A stretch of 56,951 bases of DNA from Oscillospiraceae bacterium (lineage in GTDB: Bacteria > Bacillota > Clostridia > Oscillospirales > Ruminococcaceae), in NCBI GenBank assembly GCA_021199355.1, contig JAJQIF010000004.1, positions 1-56,951 of the forward strand. Direction: 5' to 3'. A program made the translations under genes and the position numbers. The stretch's first letter is position 1. Every line of letters begins with the position of its first letter. The notes beneath the pieces are model-generated. The model had not been told where the DNA came from, ran no database searches, and was given only the letters and a program-made list of their open reading frames with translations. Of this stretch, positions 7,875 to 16,925 are shown piece by piece.

Positions 7875-8816
7875 TCATTGAGCGGAGGTCAGGCGTGTGC
7901 CCTTTTTTACGGGTCTGCCTCTTAAATAGTCGGAAACGCTCATCCGCTTGGAGCCTTCCGCCTGGATTTCCGTAAATTTTACGGAACCGACACCGCAGGA
8001 AACGGTGAAATCGTGCTCATTTATGATTATTCCCGCTTCGGGATTTGCATTTTCGGTCGAAACGAGCTCGCTTCTGTAAACCTTCAGGCGTTTGCCGTCA
8101 AGGTAACAGCAAGCCCCGGGAGAATCGGACAACCCGAGAATCTTGTGATGAACCTCGGTTGCGGGCTTTGTGAAATCTATAGCGCACATGTCTTTTGTGA
8201 GCATTGGGGCATAGGAAGATTCGGCTTCGTTCTGCTTGACAGCCGTTATCTCGCCTTTGACAAGCCCGTCTATTGTCTTTATGAGAAGCGACGCGCCGAC
8301 ATAGGAAAGGCGGTCGTAGAGCTCCGATGCGGTTTCGTTTTCCCTGACGGCTACTTTTTCGGATAAGAGCATGTCGCCGGTGTCGAGGCCCTCCGCCATC
8401 TGCATGGTGGTTATGCCGCCGAATTCGTCGCCATTGAGAACCGTCCACTGAATCGGGGCGGCACCGCGATATTTTGGGAGAAGCGATCCGTGAACGTTGA
8501 TACAGCCGTACTTCGGGAGATTCAGAATCTCAACCGGAAGAATCTTTCCGTAAGCCGCAACGACTATCATGTCGGGGTTCAGTTCTTCGAGAATCGGCAG
8601 ATATTCGGAAATCTCTTTTTTGAGGGAATTCGGTTGATAAACAGGTATATCATGTGCGAGCGCATATTCCTTGACGGGAGAAAAGGCTATCTTGTTTCCC
8701 CTGCCCTTTGGCTTGTCAGTCTGGGTAAAGACCGCAGAGACGGTGTGCCCGCTTTCAATCAAGGCTTCAAGCGAAGGGATTGCAAAGCTGGGGGTTCCCA
8801 TGAAAACAATTCTCAT
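7875..8816 (-). CDS. fmt: Methionyl-tRNA formyltransferase
   Basis: Transfers a formyl group from 10-formyltetrahydrofolate to initiator Met-tRNA. The 313-residue protein starts MRIVFMGTPSFA. It carries the family signature SLLPKYRGAAPIQW around residues 110-123, with the catalytic N-H-D set in CINVHGSLLPKYRG and downstream EGLDTGDM. GGAGGAATAA precedes the ATG. It lies 8 bases after def. Def and Fmt act at opposite ends of N-formyl-methionine metabolism. Confidence 0.97.
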   Translation of the reverse strand: MRIVFMGTPSFAIPSLEALIESGHTVSAVFTQTDKPKGRGNKIAFSPVKEYALAHDIPVYQPNSLKKEISEYLPILEELNPDMIVVAAYGKILPVEILNLPKYGCINVHGSLLPKYRGAAPIQWTVLNGDEFGGITTMQMAEGLDTGDMLLSEKVAVRENETASELYDRLSYVGASLLIKTIDGLVKGEITAVKQNEAESSYAPMLTKDMCAIDFTKPATEVHHKILGLSDSPGACCYLDGKRLKVYRSELVSTENANPEAGIIINEHDFTVSCGVGSVKFTEIQAEGSKRMSVSDYLRGRPVKKGTRLTSAQ

Positions 8817-8824
8817 AAACTGAG

Positions 8825-9292
8825 TTATTCCTCCTCGGGCTCTTCGTAAATCTCTTCGATATTCTGCGGAAGCGTTACGCCGTCAAGATGGTCGAGCTCG
8901 TGGCAGACACATCTTGCAAACAGGTCGCTGACCTCTTTTTCGTACCACTCGCCGAGGCGATTCTGAGCCTTGAACTTAACGGTTTTCGGACGGGTGACAT
9001 ATCCCGCAATATCAGGATAGGAAAGGCAAGCCTCAACTCCGCGCTGGGTTTCCTCGGAACGGTAGGTTATCTCGGGGTTGACAAGCTCGAAAAGCCCCTC
9101 ACCTGTATCTATGACAACCGCACGTCTTATTATGCCCACCTGAGGTGCGGCAAGTCCGACTCCTTCGGCTTTATACATGGTGTCCTTCATGTCGTCAAGG
9201 AGCTCTCCGAGACGCCGGTCGAATTTTTCCACCGGCTTGCAGGTTTTAAGAAGCACCGGATCTCCGTCTGTAACTATTTTTCTGAGTGCCAA
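8825..9292 (-). CDS. def: Peptide deformylase
   Basis: Metalloenzyme that removes the formyl group from nascent N-terminal methionine, 155 residues. Motif 1 is GVGLAAPQVG (about 44-53). Motif 2 reads EACLS rather than the usual EGCLS, keeping the metal ligand C89. Motif 3 is HELDH (131-135) with two His ligands. The start is TTG at 9292, set by GGAGG 8 bases upstream; the nearby ATG at 9299 is out of frame. It lies between priA and fmt in the conserved operon. Confidence 0.95.
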   Translation of the reverse strand: MALRKIVTDGDPVLLKTCKPVEKFDRRLGELLDDMKDTMYKAEGVGLAAPQVGIIRRAVVIDTGEGLFELVNPEITYRSEETQRGVEACLSYPDIAGYVTRPKTVKFKAQNRLGEWYEKEVSDLFARCVCHELDHLDGVTLPQNIEEIYEEPEEE

Positions 9293-9311
9293 GTGGCATT
9301 CCTCCTATGTT

Positions 9312-11768
9312 TTATGAATCGCCGTTTATGTCGGCGTAGACTTTTACGTTTGAAAAGCTTTTATTCTTGTATGTTTCCTTGAGAAGCCCGGACATATAGC
9401 TCCGGAAAGCGTTTGAAAGCCGGCACTTTATCGTCAGTGCGTATTTATACTTACCGCCGATTCTGCCGTAGCCGGATTTGGCGGGTCCCAGAACCCTTAA
9501 CGGGAACTTCTTGTCAACAGCATCGAGATTATGGCGCATCATTGAGACAAACTCGTTTGCGGCTCGGAGTGCGCCCGATTCTATCGTCGATGAGAATGAA
9601 ACCGTGCAGATATCGCAGAAGGGCGGGTAGATGAGCTCTTTGCGGAGTGATACCTCCTGCTCATAGAAGCCCTTGTAATCCTGCTCGGAAGCTAGCTTGA
9701 TGATGTGATGGTCGGGGAAGAAGGTCTGTATATAGGCGACAGCTTCCGAATCTCCCCTGCCGCCTCTGCCGCAGACTTGCGTGAGAAGTGAGAATGTTCT
9801 TTCGTAGCTCCGATAGTCGCCTGCGTTCAGTGAATTGTCGAGCGATATAACGCCGACGGTCGTGACATTCGGGAAGTCGAGACCCTTTGCAATCATCTGT
9901 GTGCCGAGCATTATGTCATACTTGCCCGCCTCGAAATCCGCAAACTTCTCTTCGTAGGCATATCTTGAATAGGTTGTGTCGGCATCCATTCGGAGAACTC
10001 TTGCGTCGGGAAAAGCGTTCGTGAGCTCTTCCTCGAGACGTTGGGTGCCGAGCCCCGTGAGCCTTACCCTGTCGCTTCCGCATTCGGGGCATCTGCCGGT
10101 GAACGAGACGTAATAGCCGCAATAGTGGCAGATGAGCTTTCCGCTCGATTTATGATAAGTCAGCGGAACCTGACAGCGAAGGCACTTGACAGCCGTCCTG
10201 CAATCAAGACAGGTGGCGTTGGTGTTGAAGCCCCGGCGATTCAGAAGAAGAATCGTCTGCTTGCCCTTTTTTGTCTCTTCCGAGATTCTTCTGACCATAT
10301 CGGTGCAGAAGATGCCGCCGTTCCCCTCCTCAGCTTCGAGGAGCATGTCGGCAACCACCACCTGAGGGAGCTTTGAGCCGCTGTAGCGGTGATTGAGCTC
10401 GAATAAGTGATATCTGCCGCTTTTTGCATAATAGTAGCTTTCGAGCGAGGGCGTTGCCGACGCCATCAGAAGAAGTGCGTTATGGTTGCCGCATCTTTTG
10501 ATTGCTACGTCGCGGGCATGATACCTCGGCGAAGCGTCGGATTTATAACTGCTCTCGCCCTCTTCGTCCATGATTATGAGCCCTATATCGGGCATAGGGG
10601 CGAAGACAGCGCTTCTCGTGCCGATGACTATCTTCGCGTCTCCGCGAGAAATTCGTTTGAATTCATCCATTCTTTGTCCCAAAGACAGGCTCGAATGAAC
10701 CACTGCGACGGTATCGCCGAAGTAGGCGCAGAATTTCGAGACCATCTGAGGGGTTAATGATATTTCGGGCAAAAGCAAAATACAGCCCTTGCCGGATTTT
10801 ATCGTTCTTTCAATCAGCTTTATGAATACCGCGGTTTTGCCGCTTCCGGTGACTCCGTGAAGGAGCGCTCCACAGGGTTTTCCCTCGTCCAAGAGCCTTG
10901 AGATACCGTCATAGACCTCTTTCTGCTCGTCCGAAAGGATCACGCTATCCAAAGAAAGCTTCTGCTCGGTTATGCTTTTGGGTGTCCGAAGGGACTCGTA
11001 TCTGTATTCCTCGAGGATGCCCTTTTTGAGCATCGAGGTGATTATTGTCTGGGTTACGCTGAGAATATAGCAGAGCTCTTTTATTGAAGCCGACGAGTTT
11101 TCCTCTAAGAAATCGACGACGAGCTGTTGCTTCGGGGTGAAGGCTTTGCCGTCCAGCTGATAATCCGGGGAAAGCCTGACCATTCTGACGGTTTCGTCTC
11201 CGACGCGGCGTTTGAATTCGTCCTCCTCTTCGAGGATGCCCTTATCCGAAAGGGACTGAATCAGAGACTCCTTTTCGGCATTTGCGGTGTCGTCTAAAAT
11301 CCTGTCAAACTCTTTTTGGGACTGTGCGCCGAGTAATGCCTGATAGAGCTTCGATTCTTCATCTGTCAGCTGGACATCCGGCTTATGGTTCGAAAGAGTA
11401 TAGACGCTCTTGCGGATGACGGTGTAGCCCGCCGGAACTATGGTCCTGTACGCTTCAAAATAGGTGCAAAAGGTGTGCTCCTTGAGCCAGAAAACCATGT
11501 CAAGAAGCTCGTCATTTATCAGAGGCTCACGGTCGATAAGGCTGATTATAGGCTTTATGGTGATGTCATCGGTGAGCTCCTTTTCGTAGACCCGGGTGAC
11601 AAGACCGATTCGCTTTGTATTAGCCCTGCCGAACGGGACGAGGACACGCATGCCAGCTCTGACTGTCCCGAAAAGAATATCGGGATAGCGGTAGGTATAT
11701 TCGTTATCATAGCCATAGTCGGCTCCTGACAGGACTACCTTTGCCGCATGGACGGACGTGCCACTCAT
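9312..11768 (-). CDS. priA: Primosomal protein N', replication restart helicase PriA
   Basis: 3'-to-5' superfamily 2 helicase that reloads the replisome at stalled forks. It has 818 residues: N-terminal 3'-DNA-end-binding domain (1-105), winged helix, Walker A GVTGSGKT (305-312), motif II DEEG (401-404), then the zinc-binding insert with CLDC, CLRC, CHYC and CPEC pairs, and the helicase C-terminal lobe. Motif II in most PriA proteins is DEEH, so the Gly is unusual. The ATG overlaps the rpoZ stop by four bases. coaBC, which often separates rpoZ and priA, is absent. Confidence 0.96.
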   Translation of the reverse strand: MSGTSVHAAKVVLSGADYGYDNEYTYRYPDILFGTVRAGMRVLVPFGRANTKRIGLVTRVYEKELTDDITIKPIISLIDREPLINDELLDMVFWLKEHTFCTYFEAYRTIVPAGYTVIRKSVYTLSNHKPDVQLTDEESKLYQALLGAQSQKEFDRILDDTANAEKESLIQSLSDKGILEEEDEFKRRVGDETVRMVRLSPDYQLDGKAFTPKQQLVVDFLEENSSASIKELCYILSVTQTIITSMLKKGILEEYRYESLRTPKSITEQKLSLDSVILSDEQKEVYDGISRLLDEGKPCGALLHGVTGSGKTAVFIKLIERTIKSGKGCILLLPEISLTPQMVSKFCAYFGDTVAVVHSSLSLGQRMDEFKRISRGDAKIVIGTRSAVFAPMPDIGLIIMDEEGESSYKSDASPRYHARDVAIKRCGNHNALLLMASATPSLESYYYAKSGRYHLFELNHRYSGSKLPQVVVADMLLEAEEGNGGIFCTDMVRRISEETKKGKQTILLLNRRGFNTNATCLDCRTAVKCLRCQVPLTYHKSSGKLICHYCGYYVSFTGRCPECGSDRVRLTGLGTQRLEEELTNAFPDARVLRMDADTTYSRYAYEEKFADFEAGKYDIMLGTQMIAKGLDFPNVTTVGVISLDNSLNAGDYRSYERTFSLLTQVCGRGGRGDSEAVAYIQTFFPDHHIIKLASEQDYKGFYEQEVSLRKELIYPPFCDICTVSFSSTIESGALRAANEFVSMMRHNLDAVDKKFPLRVLGPAKSGYGRIGGKYKYALTIKCRLSNAFRSYMSGLLKETYKNKSFSNVKVYADINGDS

Positions 11769-11983
11769 CTCTTGAGAGTTTTCTTGAGGGACGGGTCTTC
11801 AATGAGCTTGTACTCGCCGTTTGCGAACTGGTCGACGGCGGTCTTGACCGGCTTCACGTCGATTACTTCCTTGTTTTCATAGGCGGTGTCGATAATCTCT
11901 CTTGCACGCTTTGCAACCGCAACTACCAGAGAGTATACACTCTCGCCGTTCTTTAAAATCTGTGAGCTTGAAGGTCTCAACAT
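11765..11983 (-). CDS. rpoZ: DNA-directed RNA polymerase omega subunit
   Basis: Small RNA polymerase subunit that helps fold and hold beta-prime. The 72 residues include the family core YSLVVAVAKRAREI and PVKTAVDQF. GGAGTG precedes the ATG. It overlaps the end of gmk by 7 bases and the start of priA by 4, the usual gmk-rpoZ-priA coupling in Firmicutes. Confidence 0.93.
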   Translation of the reverse strand: MLRPSSSQILKNGESVYSLVVAVAKRAREIIDTAYENKEVIDVKPVKTAVDQFANGEYKLIEDPSLKKTLKR

Positions 11984-12585
11984 TTGTCTAACACTCCTTT
12001 TATCAGGTCTTGGTTTATCTTAACTAAATTCTTTGATACTGTCATTATCCGATAGAGGGTTTCAACCGCTTCCGAAACATCGTCGTTTACAAACACATAA
12101 TCGTAATTCTCGGCGACGGCGATTTCTCTTGCCGCTTCTTTTACTCTGCCGTCTATAACTTCTTCGGTCTCGGAATGACGGTTTTCGAGGCGGCGACGGA
12201 GTTCGCCGATTGACGGCGGAAGCATGAATATCATCACGGCTTCGGGATAGGACTCCTTAACCATCATAGCGCCCTTGGTCTCTATCTCCAGGATTACGTC
12301 TATTCCGTTATCAAGGCACTCGAAAACCTTTTCCTTCGGTGTGCCGTAGGAATTGCCGCAGAAGGTCGCATGCTCGAGCATTCCGCCGGTTTCGACGAGC
12401 TCGTCGAAGCGCTCTCTTGTAACGAAATAATAATGCACTCCGTCGACTTCGCCGTCTCTTGGTGCCCGGGTGGTTGCCGAGACGGAGTATTTAAGCTCCG
12501 GCATCCGTTTTCTCAGTTCCGTAAGCACTGTTCCCTTGCCGCAACCGGACGGTGCGGAGAAGACGTATAGCACGCCTTTAGTCAT
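11977..12585 (-). CDS. gmk: Guanylate kinase
   Basis: Phosphorylates GMP to GDP with ATP. About 202 residues with P-loop SAPSGCGKGT near the N-terminus, the GMP-binding SATTRAPRDGEVDGVHY block and the lid region RRLENRHSETE. The ATG at 12585 is preferred because AAGGGG lies about 9 bases upstream; a TTG two codons earlier (12591) is too close to that site. The start overlaps the end of remA by 8 bases, so the two are translationally coupled. Confidence 0.96.
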   Translation of the reverse strand: MTKGVLYVFSAPSGCGKGTVLTELRKRMPELKYSVSATTRAPRDGEVDGVHYYFVTRERFDELVETGGMLEHATFCGNSYGTPKEKVFECLDNGIDVILEIETKGAMMVKESYPEAVMIFMLPPSIGELRRRLENRHSETEEVIDGRVKEAAREIAVAENYDYVFVNDDVSEAVETLYRIMTVSKNLVKINQDLIKGVLDKC

Positions 12586-12826
12586 TTTCAATGTCCCCTT
12601 TGTCTGTCCCTAAAATATATTCGGCTGTCCTTGAAGAGAGTATGACGTGGTCGCTGACGGTTATGATGACCGACTTGTTCTTCTTGCCGAAGGTGCAGTC
12701 GATGAGCGAGCCGCGATCCTTCGCCTCCTGAATGATTCGCTTTATCGGGGAGGTATCGGGAGAGGCTATCGCCACAATCTTGTCCGTCGAGACGTAGCAG
12801 GAATAGCCGATATCAACTACGTTCAT
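12578..12826 (-). CDS. remA: RemA-family (DUF370) DNA-binding regulator
   Basis: An 82-residue protein of the RemA/DUF370 family. In B. subtilis RemA is a DNA-binding activator of biofilm matrix and osmoprotection genes. Family features include the start MNVVDIGYSCYV, PIKRIIQEAKDRG and the conserved DCTFGKK region. AGGAGAG precedes the ATG. The order yicC-remA-gmk-rpoZ is conserved across Firmicutes, which strengthens the call. What it regulates in this organism cannot be told from the sequence. Confidence 0.92.
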   Translation of the reverse strand: MNVVDIGYSCYVSTDKIVAIASPDTSPIKRIIQEAKDRGSLIDCTFGKKNKSVIITVSDHVILSSRTAEYILGTDKGDIEND

Positions 12827-12836
12827 ATTATCTCTC

Positions 12837-13715
12837 CTATTCGATATTCTGAATCTGTTCTCTTATCTTTTCGACCGCACTCTTAAGTTCGACGACGATT
12901 TTTGTTATCGTAAGGTCGGAGCACTTGGAGCCGGTGGTGTTTATCTCTCTGTTTATCTCCTGAACGAGGAAGTCAAGCTTCTTGCCGATAGGTTCGGTCT
13001 CGTCAAGCAGTTCGCGGAATGCGGCAATATGGCTGTGGAGCCTTACCGTCTCTTCATCGACAGCTGTTTTGTCGGCGAAGATTGCGGTTTCGGTGAGGAT
13101 TCTCGCCTCGTCGATGTTCTTTCCCTCGAGGACCTCCTGAAGCCTCTGATAGAGCCTCTTCTGATACTCTTCCGTAACAGTAGGAGAACGCTTTTCTATC
13201 TCGCACACCATTGCTTCGATGCTGTCAAGCTTCACCAAAATATCGGCTTTCAGGCGTGCGCCCTCGGCTTCTCTCATAGCTATAAAGCCGTTCAGAGCTT
13301 CCGTTGCTACTTCGGAGACCTCCTGCCAGATTTCGTTTTCGTCGGTTTCCTGCTTGGTAACGGTGAAGATATCCGGAATTCTGAAAAGCTGGGAAAGTGT
13401 CAGGTCGTCACGGAGCTCGAGCTCCGTTCCCGCAGTGCGAAGCGCATTGATATAATTCTTCGCAAGCTCAGTGTTTACGTTTACGTTCACATCGGAGCCG
13501 TCGGTTGTATTGACTGTTATATATGATTCAACCTTGCCACGGTTGATTTCTGCGGCATAAAGGGCTTTCAGCTTATCCTCGATAAAGGCATACTGACGGG
13601 GGTATTTTGCGCTGAACTCGAAAAATCTGTGATTGACGGCACGAAGCTCAACGGTTATCTCGCGATTTCCGAAGGTCTTCTTGGACCTGCCGTAGCCGGT
13701 CATGCTTCTCGGCAT
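12837..13715 (-). CDS. yicC: YicC/YloC-family endoribonuclease
   Basis: A 292-residue protein of the YicC family, whose members are RNases or RNase adaptors in mRNA and small-RNA turnover. It has the N-terminal YicC domain (MTGYGRSKK, ELRAVNHRFFEF) and the C-terminal DUF1732 region ending in GSKCSDLTITKIVVELKSA. GAGGT lies before the ATG. It is the first gene of the long leftward operon and has a strong promoter (13778-13806), so it sets expression of remA-gmk-rpoZ-priA and probably the genes beyond. Confidence 0.93.
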   Translation of the reverse strand: MPRSMTGYGRSKKTFGNREITVELRAVNHRFFEFSAKYPRQYAFIEDKLKALYAAEINRGKVESYITVNTTDGSDVNVNVNTELAKNYINALRTAGTELELRDDLTLSQLFRIPDIFTVTKQETDENEIWQEVSEVATEALNGFIAMREAEGARLKADILVKLDSIEAMVCEIEKRSPTVTEEYQKRLYQRLQEVLEGKNIDEARILTETAIFADKTAVDEETVRLHSHIAAFRELLDETEPIGKKLDFLVQEINREINTTGSKCSDLTITKIVVELKSAVEKIREQIQNIE

Positions 13716-13777
13716 CCATATTACCTCTTTTCGTTTATATTACAGTAGGCACACTGCGCTACATTACTATCTATGCT

Positions 13778-13806
13778 ATTATAGCACCTTTTGCGATTTA
13801 GTGCAA
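13778..13806 (-). promoter_or_regulatory. Promoter of the yicC...rsgA operon
   Basis: Minus-strand TTGCAC (13801-13806), 17-base spacer, TATAAT (13778-13783). It is back-to-back with the plus-strand promoter at 13848-13876. I see no other clear promoter down to rsgA. Confidence 0.85.
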
Positions 13807-13847
13807 GGTCTTTGGGCTCGAAAATCTATTACAGTTTGGAAACATAG

Positions 13848-13876
13848 TTGAAATCGTCGGGAATTTATGATACAAT
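13848..13876 (+). promoter_or_regulatory. Promoter of the HD-domain gene
   Basis: TTGAAA (13848-13853), 17-base spacer, TACAAT (13871-13876). It diverges from the yicC promoter with 41 bases between the two -35 boxes. Confidence 0.85.
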
Positions 13877-13908
13877 CAGGATAGCGAAATTACGGGAGGA
13901 AAGCAAAA

Positions 13909-14520
13909 GTGACTTTAGATGCACAGGAATATAAGAACAGATTCATAGAGATTTACACCGGAAATATCAAACGCGAGGGCTCGGAGAAGCTTCTTGAATA
14001 TCTCCAGTCGAAAAACTGCGACTTCTTCACGGCTCCGGCTTCGACGAGATTTCATAATTCCTTTGAGGGCGGTCTCTGCGAGCACTCCATCAACGTTTAC
14101 GAGTGCCTGAAATCCTATCTCGAAACCGACAGGGCGAAAAGCTTCGGGCTTTCGTTCAGCGATGAGTCGATTGCTATCGTCGCGCTTCTGCACGATGTAT
14201 GCAAGACGAATACATACGTCGTAAGCATGCGAAACGTAAAGAACGACAAAACGGGACAATGGGAGAAGGTTCCCTATTACGACTATAACGACACTCTCCC
14301 CTATGGGCACGGCGAGAAGTCGGTATATATCGTTTCGGGATTTATGAAGCTCACCCGGGACGAGGCTATGGCTATCAGGTGGCACATGGGCTTCTCGATG
14401 GGCGAGGACACGAGGCTCGTCGGAAACGCCCTCCGGGATTATCCGTTGGCGCAAGCTCTCAACATTGCCGACGCCGAGGCGACGAACTTTATCGAAGAGA
14501 AGCGGAACAAGTCGAAATAA
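13909..14520 (+). CDS. HD-domain phosphohydrolase-like protein
   Basis: A 203-residue protein with an HD metal-dependent hydrolase fold. H59 (in CEHS), H95-D96 (LLHDVCK) and later His residues (GHGEKS, RWHMG) fit the family ligands. Homologues in Clostridia are annotated only as HD-domain proteins, and the substrate is unknown. The start is GTG at 13909, set by GGGAGGAAAG. It is one of only two protein genes on the plus strand and is monocistronic, with its own promoter and a bidirectional terminator. Confidence 0.88.
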   Translation: MTLDAQEYKNRFIEIYTGNIKREGSEKLLEYLQSKNCDFFTAPASTRFHNSFEGGLCEHSINVYECLKSYLETDRAKSFGLSFSDESIAIVALLHDVCKTNTYVVSMRNVKNDKTGQWEKVPYYDYNDTLPYGHGEKSVYIVSGFMKLTRDEAMAIRWHMGFSMGEDTRLVGNALRDYPLAQALNIADAEATNFIEEKRNKSK

Positions 14521-14525
14521 AAAAC

Positions 14526-14553
14526 AAAGCGGAGTGGTTTTCACTCCGCTTTT
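14526..14553. terminator. Bidirectional terminator between the HD gene and degV
   Basis: AAAGCGGAGTG/CACTCCGCTTT hairpin with TTTTATTAT after it on the plus strand and an interrupted T-run (GTTTTTT) after it on the minus strand. It serves both convergent genes. Confidence 0.85.
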
Positions 14554-14557
14554 ATTA

Positions 14558-15439
14558 TCAGTGTCTGTCTCCCCAGTGGACAACGGCTGTCATTCCGGGT
14601 CCGACATGAGCTCCGATTACCGGTCCGATGTCGGTGATTCCGATGGTGGAATTTGGAAAGAGCTCTTTCAGCTCGCTACGGATTTCCTCGGCGGCTGTCA
14701 GGTTGTCGGCATGACCGATGAGGATAAATGTGCCGATATCGGGACGAATCGACTTCTTGACGTCCTCGATGAGGGCGGCGGTTGCCTGCTTGCGTCCGCG
14801 GGGCTTGGCTATTGTCTGAAGCTTGCCTTCGTCGTCGAGCGTGAGAAGCGGCTTGACCTGAAGGACTGTGCCCATTGCGGCGGTTGCGCCCGAAACTCTT
14901 CCTCCACGTTTCAAGTGCTCAAAGGTGTCGACGGTGAACCAGTGGCAAACATGGTATTTGTGCTCTTCAATCCATGCGAGAAACTCGTCCATGCTCAGTC
15001 CTGTTCTCATCTCTTTAATCGCTTCGTAAAGGAGGAAGCCCTGACCGAGAGAGGCGTCGAACGGGTCTACTATCTCAATCCTGCGGTCGGGATACTGCTC
15101 CGAAAGATTCCTTGCGGCGATTCTTGAAGCGTTCAAGGTCTGCGAAAGACCGGATGTAAGACCTATGTAGACGATATCGTTGCCTTTCTGGAGCTCCGGC
15201 TCGAAAAACTCTTCATAGACCTCGGGGTTAATCTGGGAAGTCGAGGCGAAAAGTCCGCTTCTCAGCTTCTGGTAAAACTCTTCGATGGTTATTGTTCCGT
15301 CGCCGTTGTAGCTGTAGACATAGCCCTCATCGCCGACGGTAATGTTCATGGGGACGAAGGTGACCTCGGAAAGCTCCTCAATCATCTCTTTGGTTATATC
15401 GCAGGTGACGTCTGAAAATACTTTGTAACTGTTTGCCAT
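14558..15439 (-). CDS. DegV family fatty-acid-binding protein
   Basis: A 293-residue DegV/FakB-type protein. The family binds a fatty acid, and FakB members present it to the FakA kinase for phospholipid synthesis. The opening VFSDVTCDIT block, ASTSQINPE, IGLTSGLSQT and KRGGRVSG are family hallmarks of the two-domain fold with its buried acyl site. AAGGAGG precedes the ATG. It lies 14 bases after asnS and is probably cotranscribed with it. FakA is not in the window, and the bound lipid cannot be predicted. Confidence 0.92.
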   Translation of the reverse strand: MANSYKVFSDVTCDITKEMIEELSEVTFVPMNITVGDEGYVYSYNGDGTITIEEFYQKLRSGLFASTSQINPEVYEEFFEPELQKGNDIVYIGLTSGLSQTLNASRIAARNLSEQYPDRRIEIVDPFDASLGQGFLLYEAIKEMRTGLSMDEFLAWIEEHKYHVCHWFTVDTFEHLKRGGRVSGATAAMGTVLQVKPLLTLDDEGKLQTIAKPRGRKQATAALIEDVKKSIRPDIGTFILIGHADNLTAAEEIRSELKELFPNSTIGITDIGPVIGAHVGPGMTAVVHWGDRH

Positions 15440-15453
15440 TGTTTCCTCCTTGT

Positions 15454-16845
15454 TCAGAATTTAAGGCTCTTGGGTGTTCTTGCGTATGGGATGACGTCGC
15501 GGATGTTCGAGACGCCGGTTATATACATAAGGATTCTTTCGAGACCGAGACCGAAGCCGGAATGAACGACTCCGCCGTATTTACGAAGATCCAAATACCA
15601 CTCGAGGGTGCTTCTGTCCATGTTCATGTCTTCCATCTTCTTGACAAGAACATCGAAGTTCTCTTCACGCTGAGAGCCGCCCATGAGTTCTCCTACGCCC
15701 GGTGCAAGCAGGTCGCATGCCGCAACCGTCTTGCCGTCGGGGTTGAGCTTCATATAGAACGCCTTGATGTCCTTCGGGAAATCTATCAGGAAAACGGGAC
15801 CCTTGGCGACTTTATCGCAGATATAGACCTCATGCTCCTTGAAGAAGTCCATGCCCCACTCGACGGGATTCTCAAACTGAACATCAGCATGCTGGAGATA
15901 GTCAACAGCTTCGGTATAGGTGATGACCTTGAAGTCGGAGTTCATGACGTGCTCAAGCTTATCTATCAGATCGTGCTTTTCGGAGACGAAATCGTTCAGG
16001 AACTTCATCTCGTCGGGACAGCTTTCAAGAACATCTTTTATGATATACTTGACAAGTGCCTCCATGACCGCCATATCGCCCTTGAGGTCGCAGAACGCCA
16101 TCTCAGGCTCTACCATCCAGAATTCATTGAGGTGATAGGGGGTGTTGGAGTTCTCGGCACGGAACGTTGGTCCGAAGGTATAGACCTTGCCGAGAGCCAG
16201 AGCGAACGGCTCGACATGGAGCTGACCCGAAACGGTCAGGCAGGCGTGCTTGCCAAAGAAATCGTTCTGATAATCGCCGTCCTCACGGGTGGTGACGGTG
16301 AAGGTCTCGCCGGCACCCTCGGCATCGTTGCCGGTGATGAGGGGCGTGTGGATATAGCTGAAGCCGTTCTCGCGGAAGAACTGGTGAATCGACTGGGAGA
16401 CTATCGAGCGGATTTTGAAGACCGCCATGAATGTATTTGTTCTGGGTCTGAGGTGCGGAATCTCTCTTAAGAATTCGAGAGAATGGCGCTTTTTCTGCAA
16501 GGGATAGCTCGAATCACAGGCACCGAGAAGAGTAATCTCGCTCGCGTTAATCTCGAAGGGCTGTTTTGCCTCGGGAGTGTGGATAAGCTTGCCGGTGACG
16601 CTGACGGCACAGCCGGTCAGAAGCTTCGATATCTCGGCATAGTTCGGAAGCTTTTCAGCCTCATAGACCACCTGACAATTAGTGAAGCAGGAGCCGTCAT
16701 TCAAAGAAATGAAGCCGATGTTGTTATTCGAGCGGTTGGTTCTCATCCATCCCTCAACGGTGACAGTCGCCCCGTCGGCGGCGTTGTCATTCGGCAGAAG
16801 CCCCTTCACGCTCTTATATATCTCGTCAATCAGAAGTTTTGGCAT
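15454..16845 (-). CDS. asnS: Asparagine-tRNA ligase
   Basis: Class II aminoacyl-tRNA synthetase that charges tRNA-Asn, 463 residues. An N-terminal OB-fold anticodon-binding domain (about 15-125) precedes the catalytic core. Class II motifs include FRAENSNTPYHLNEFWMVEPE (motif 2 region) and GFGLGLERILMYITG (motif 3). A promoter lies directly upstream (16881-16909). The short 5' region (about 30 bases) leaves no room for a T-box, so it is not tRNA-attenuated here. Confidence 0.96.
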   Translation of the reverse strand: MPKLLIDEIYKSVKGLLPNDNAADGATVTVEGWMRTNRSNNNIGFISLNDGSCFTNCQVVYEAEKLPNYAEISKLLTGCAVSVTGKLIHTPEAKQPFEINASEITLLGACDSSYPLQKKRHSLEFLREIPHLRPRTNTFMAVFKIRSIVSQSIHQFFRENGFSYIHTPLITGNDAEGAGETFTVTTREDGDYQNDFFGKHACLTVSGQLHVEPFALALGKVYTFGPTFRAENSNTPYHLNEFWMVEPEMAFCDLKGDMAVMEALVKYIIKDVLESCPDEMKFLNDFVSEKHDLIDKLEHVMNSDFKVITYTEAVDYLQHADVQFENPVEWGMDFFKEHEVYICDKVAKGPVFLIDFPKDIKAFYMKLNPDGKTVAACDLLAPGVGELMGGSQREENFDVLVKKMEDMNMDRSTLEWYLDLRKYGGVVHSGFGLGLERILMYITGVSNIRDVIPYARTPKSLKF

Positions 16846-16880
16846 AGCATGCGTCCCCTTTGTAAATTGTAACTCTGTTT

Positions 16881-16909
16881 ATGATAAACCTTTTAGGGGA
16901 AATTGTCAA
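16881..16909 (-). promoter_or_regulatory. asnS promoter
   Basis: Minus-strand TTGACA (16904-16909), 17-base spacer, TATCAT (16881-16886). An AAAGGGG ribosome binding site follows before the ATG. Confidence 0.8.
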
Positions 16910-16925
16910 GAGCTTGAGACAGAAA

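Noticed and set aside
15433-16470. Plus-strand open frame of about 345 codons opposite asnS
   Set aside because: Antisense shadow. The minus-strand frame encodes a full synthetase with all motifs.
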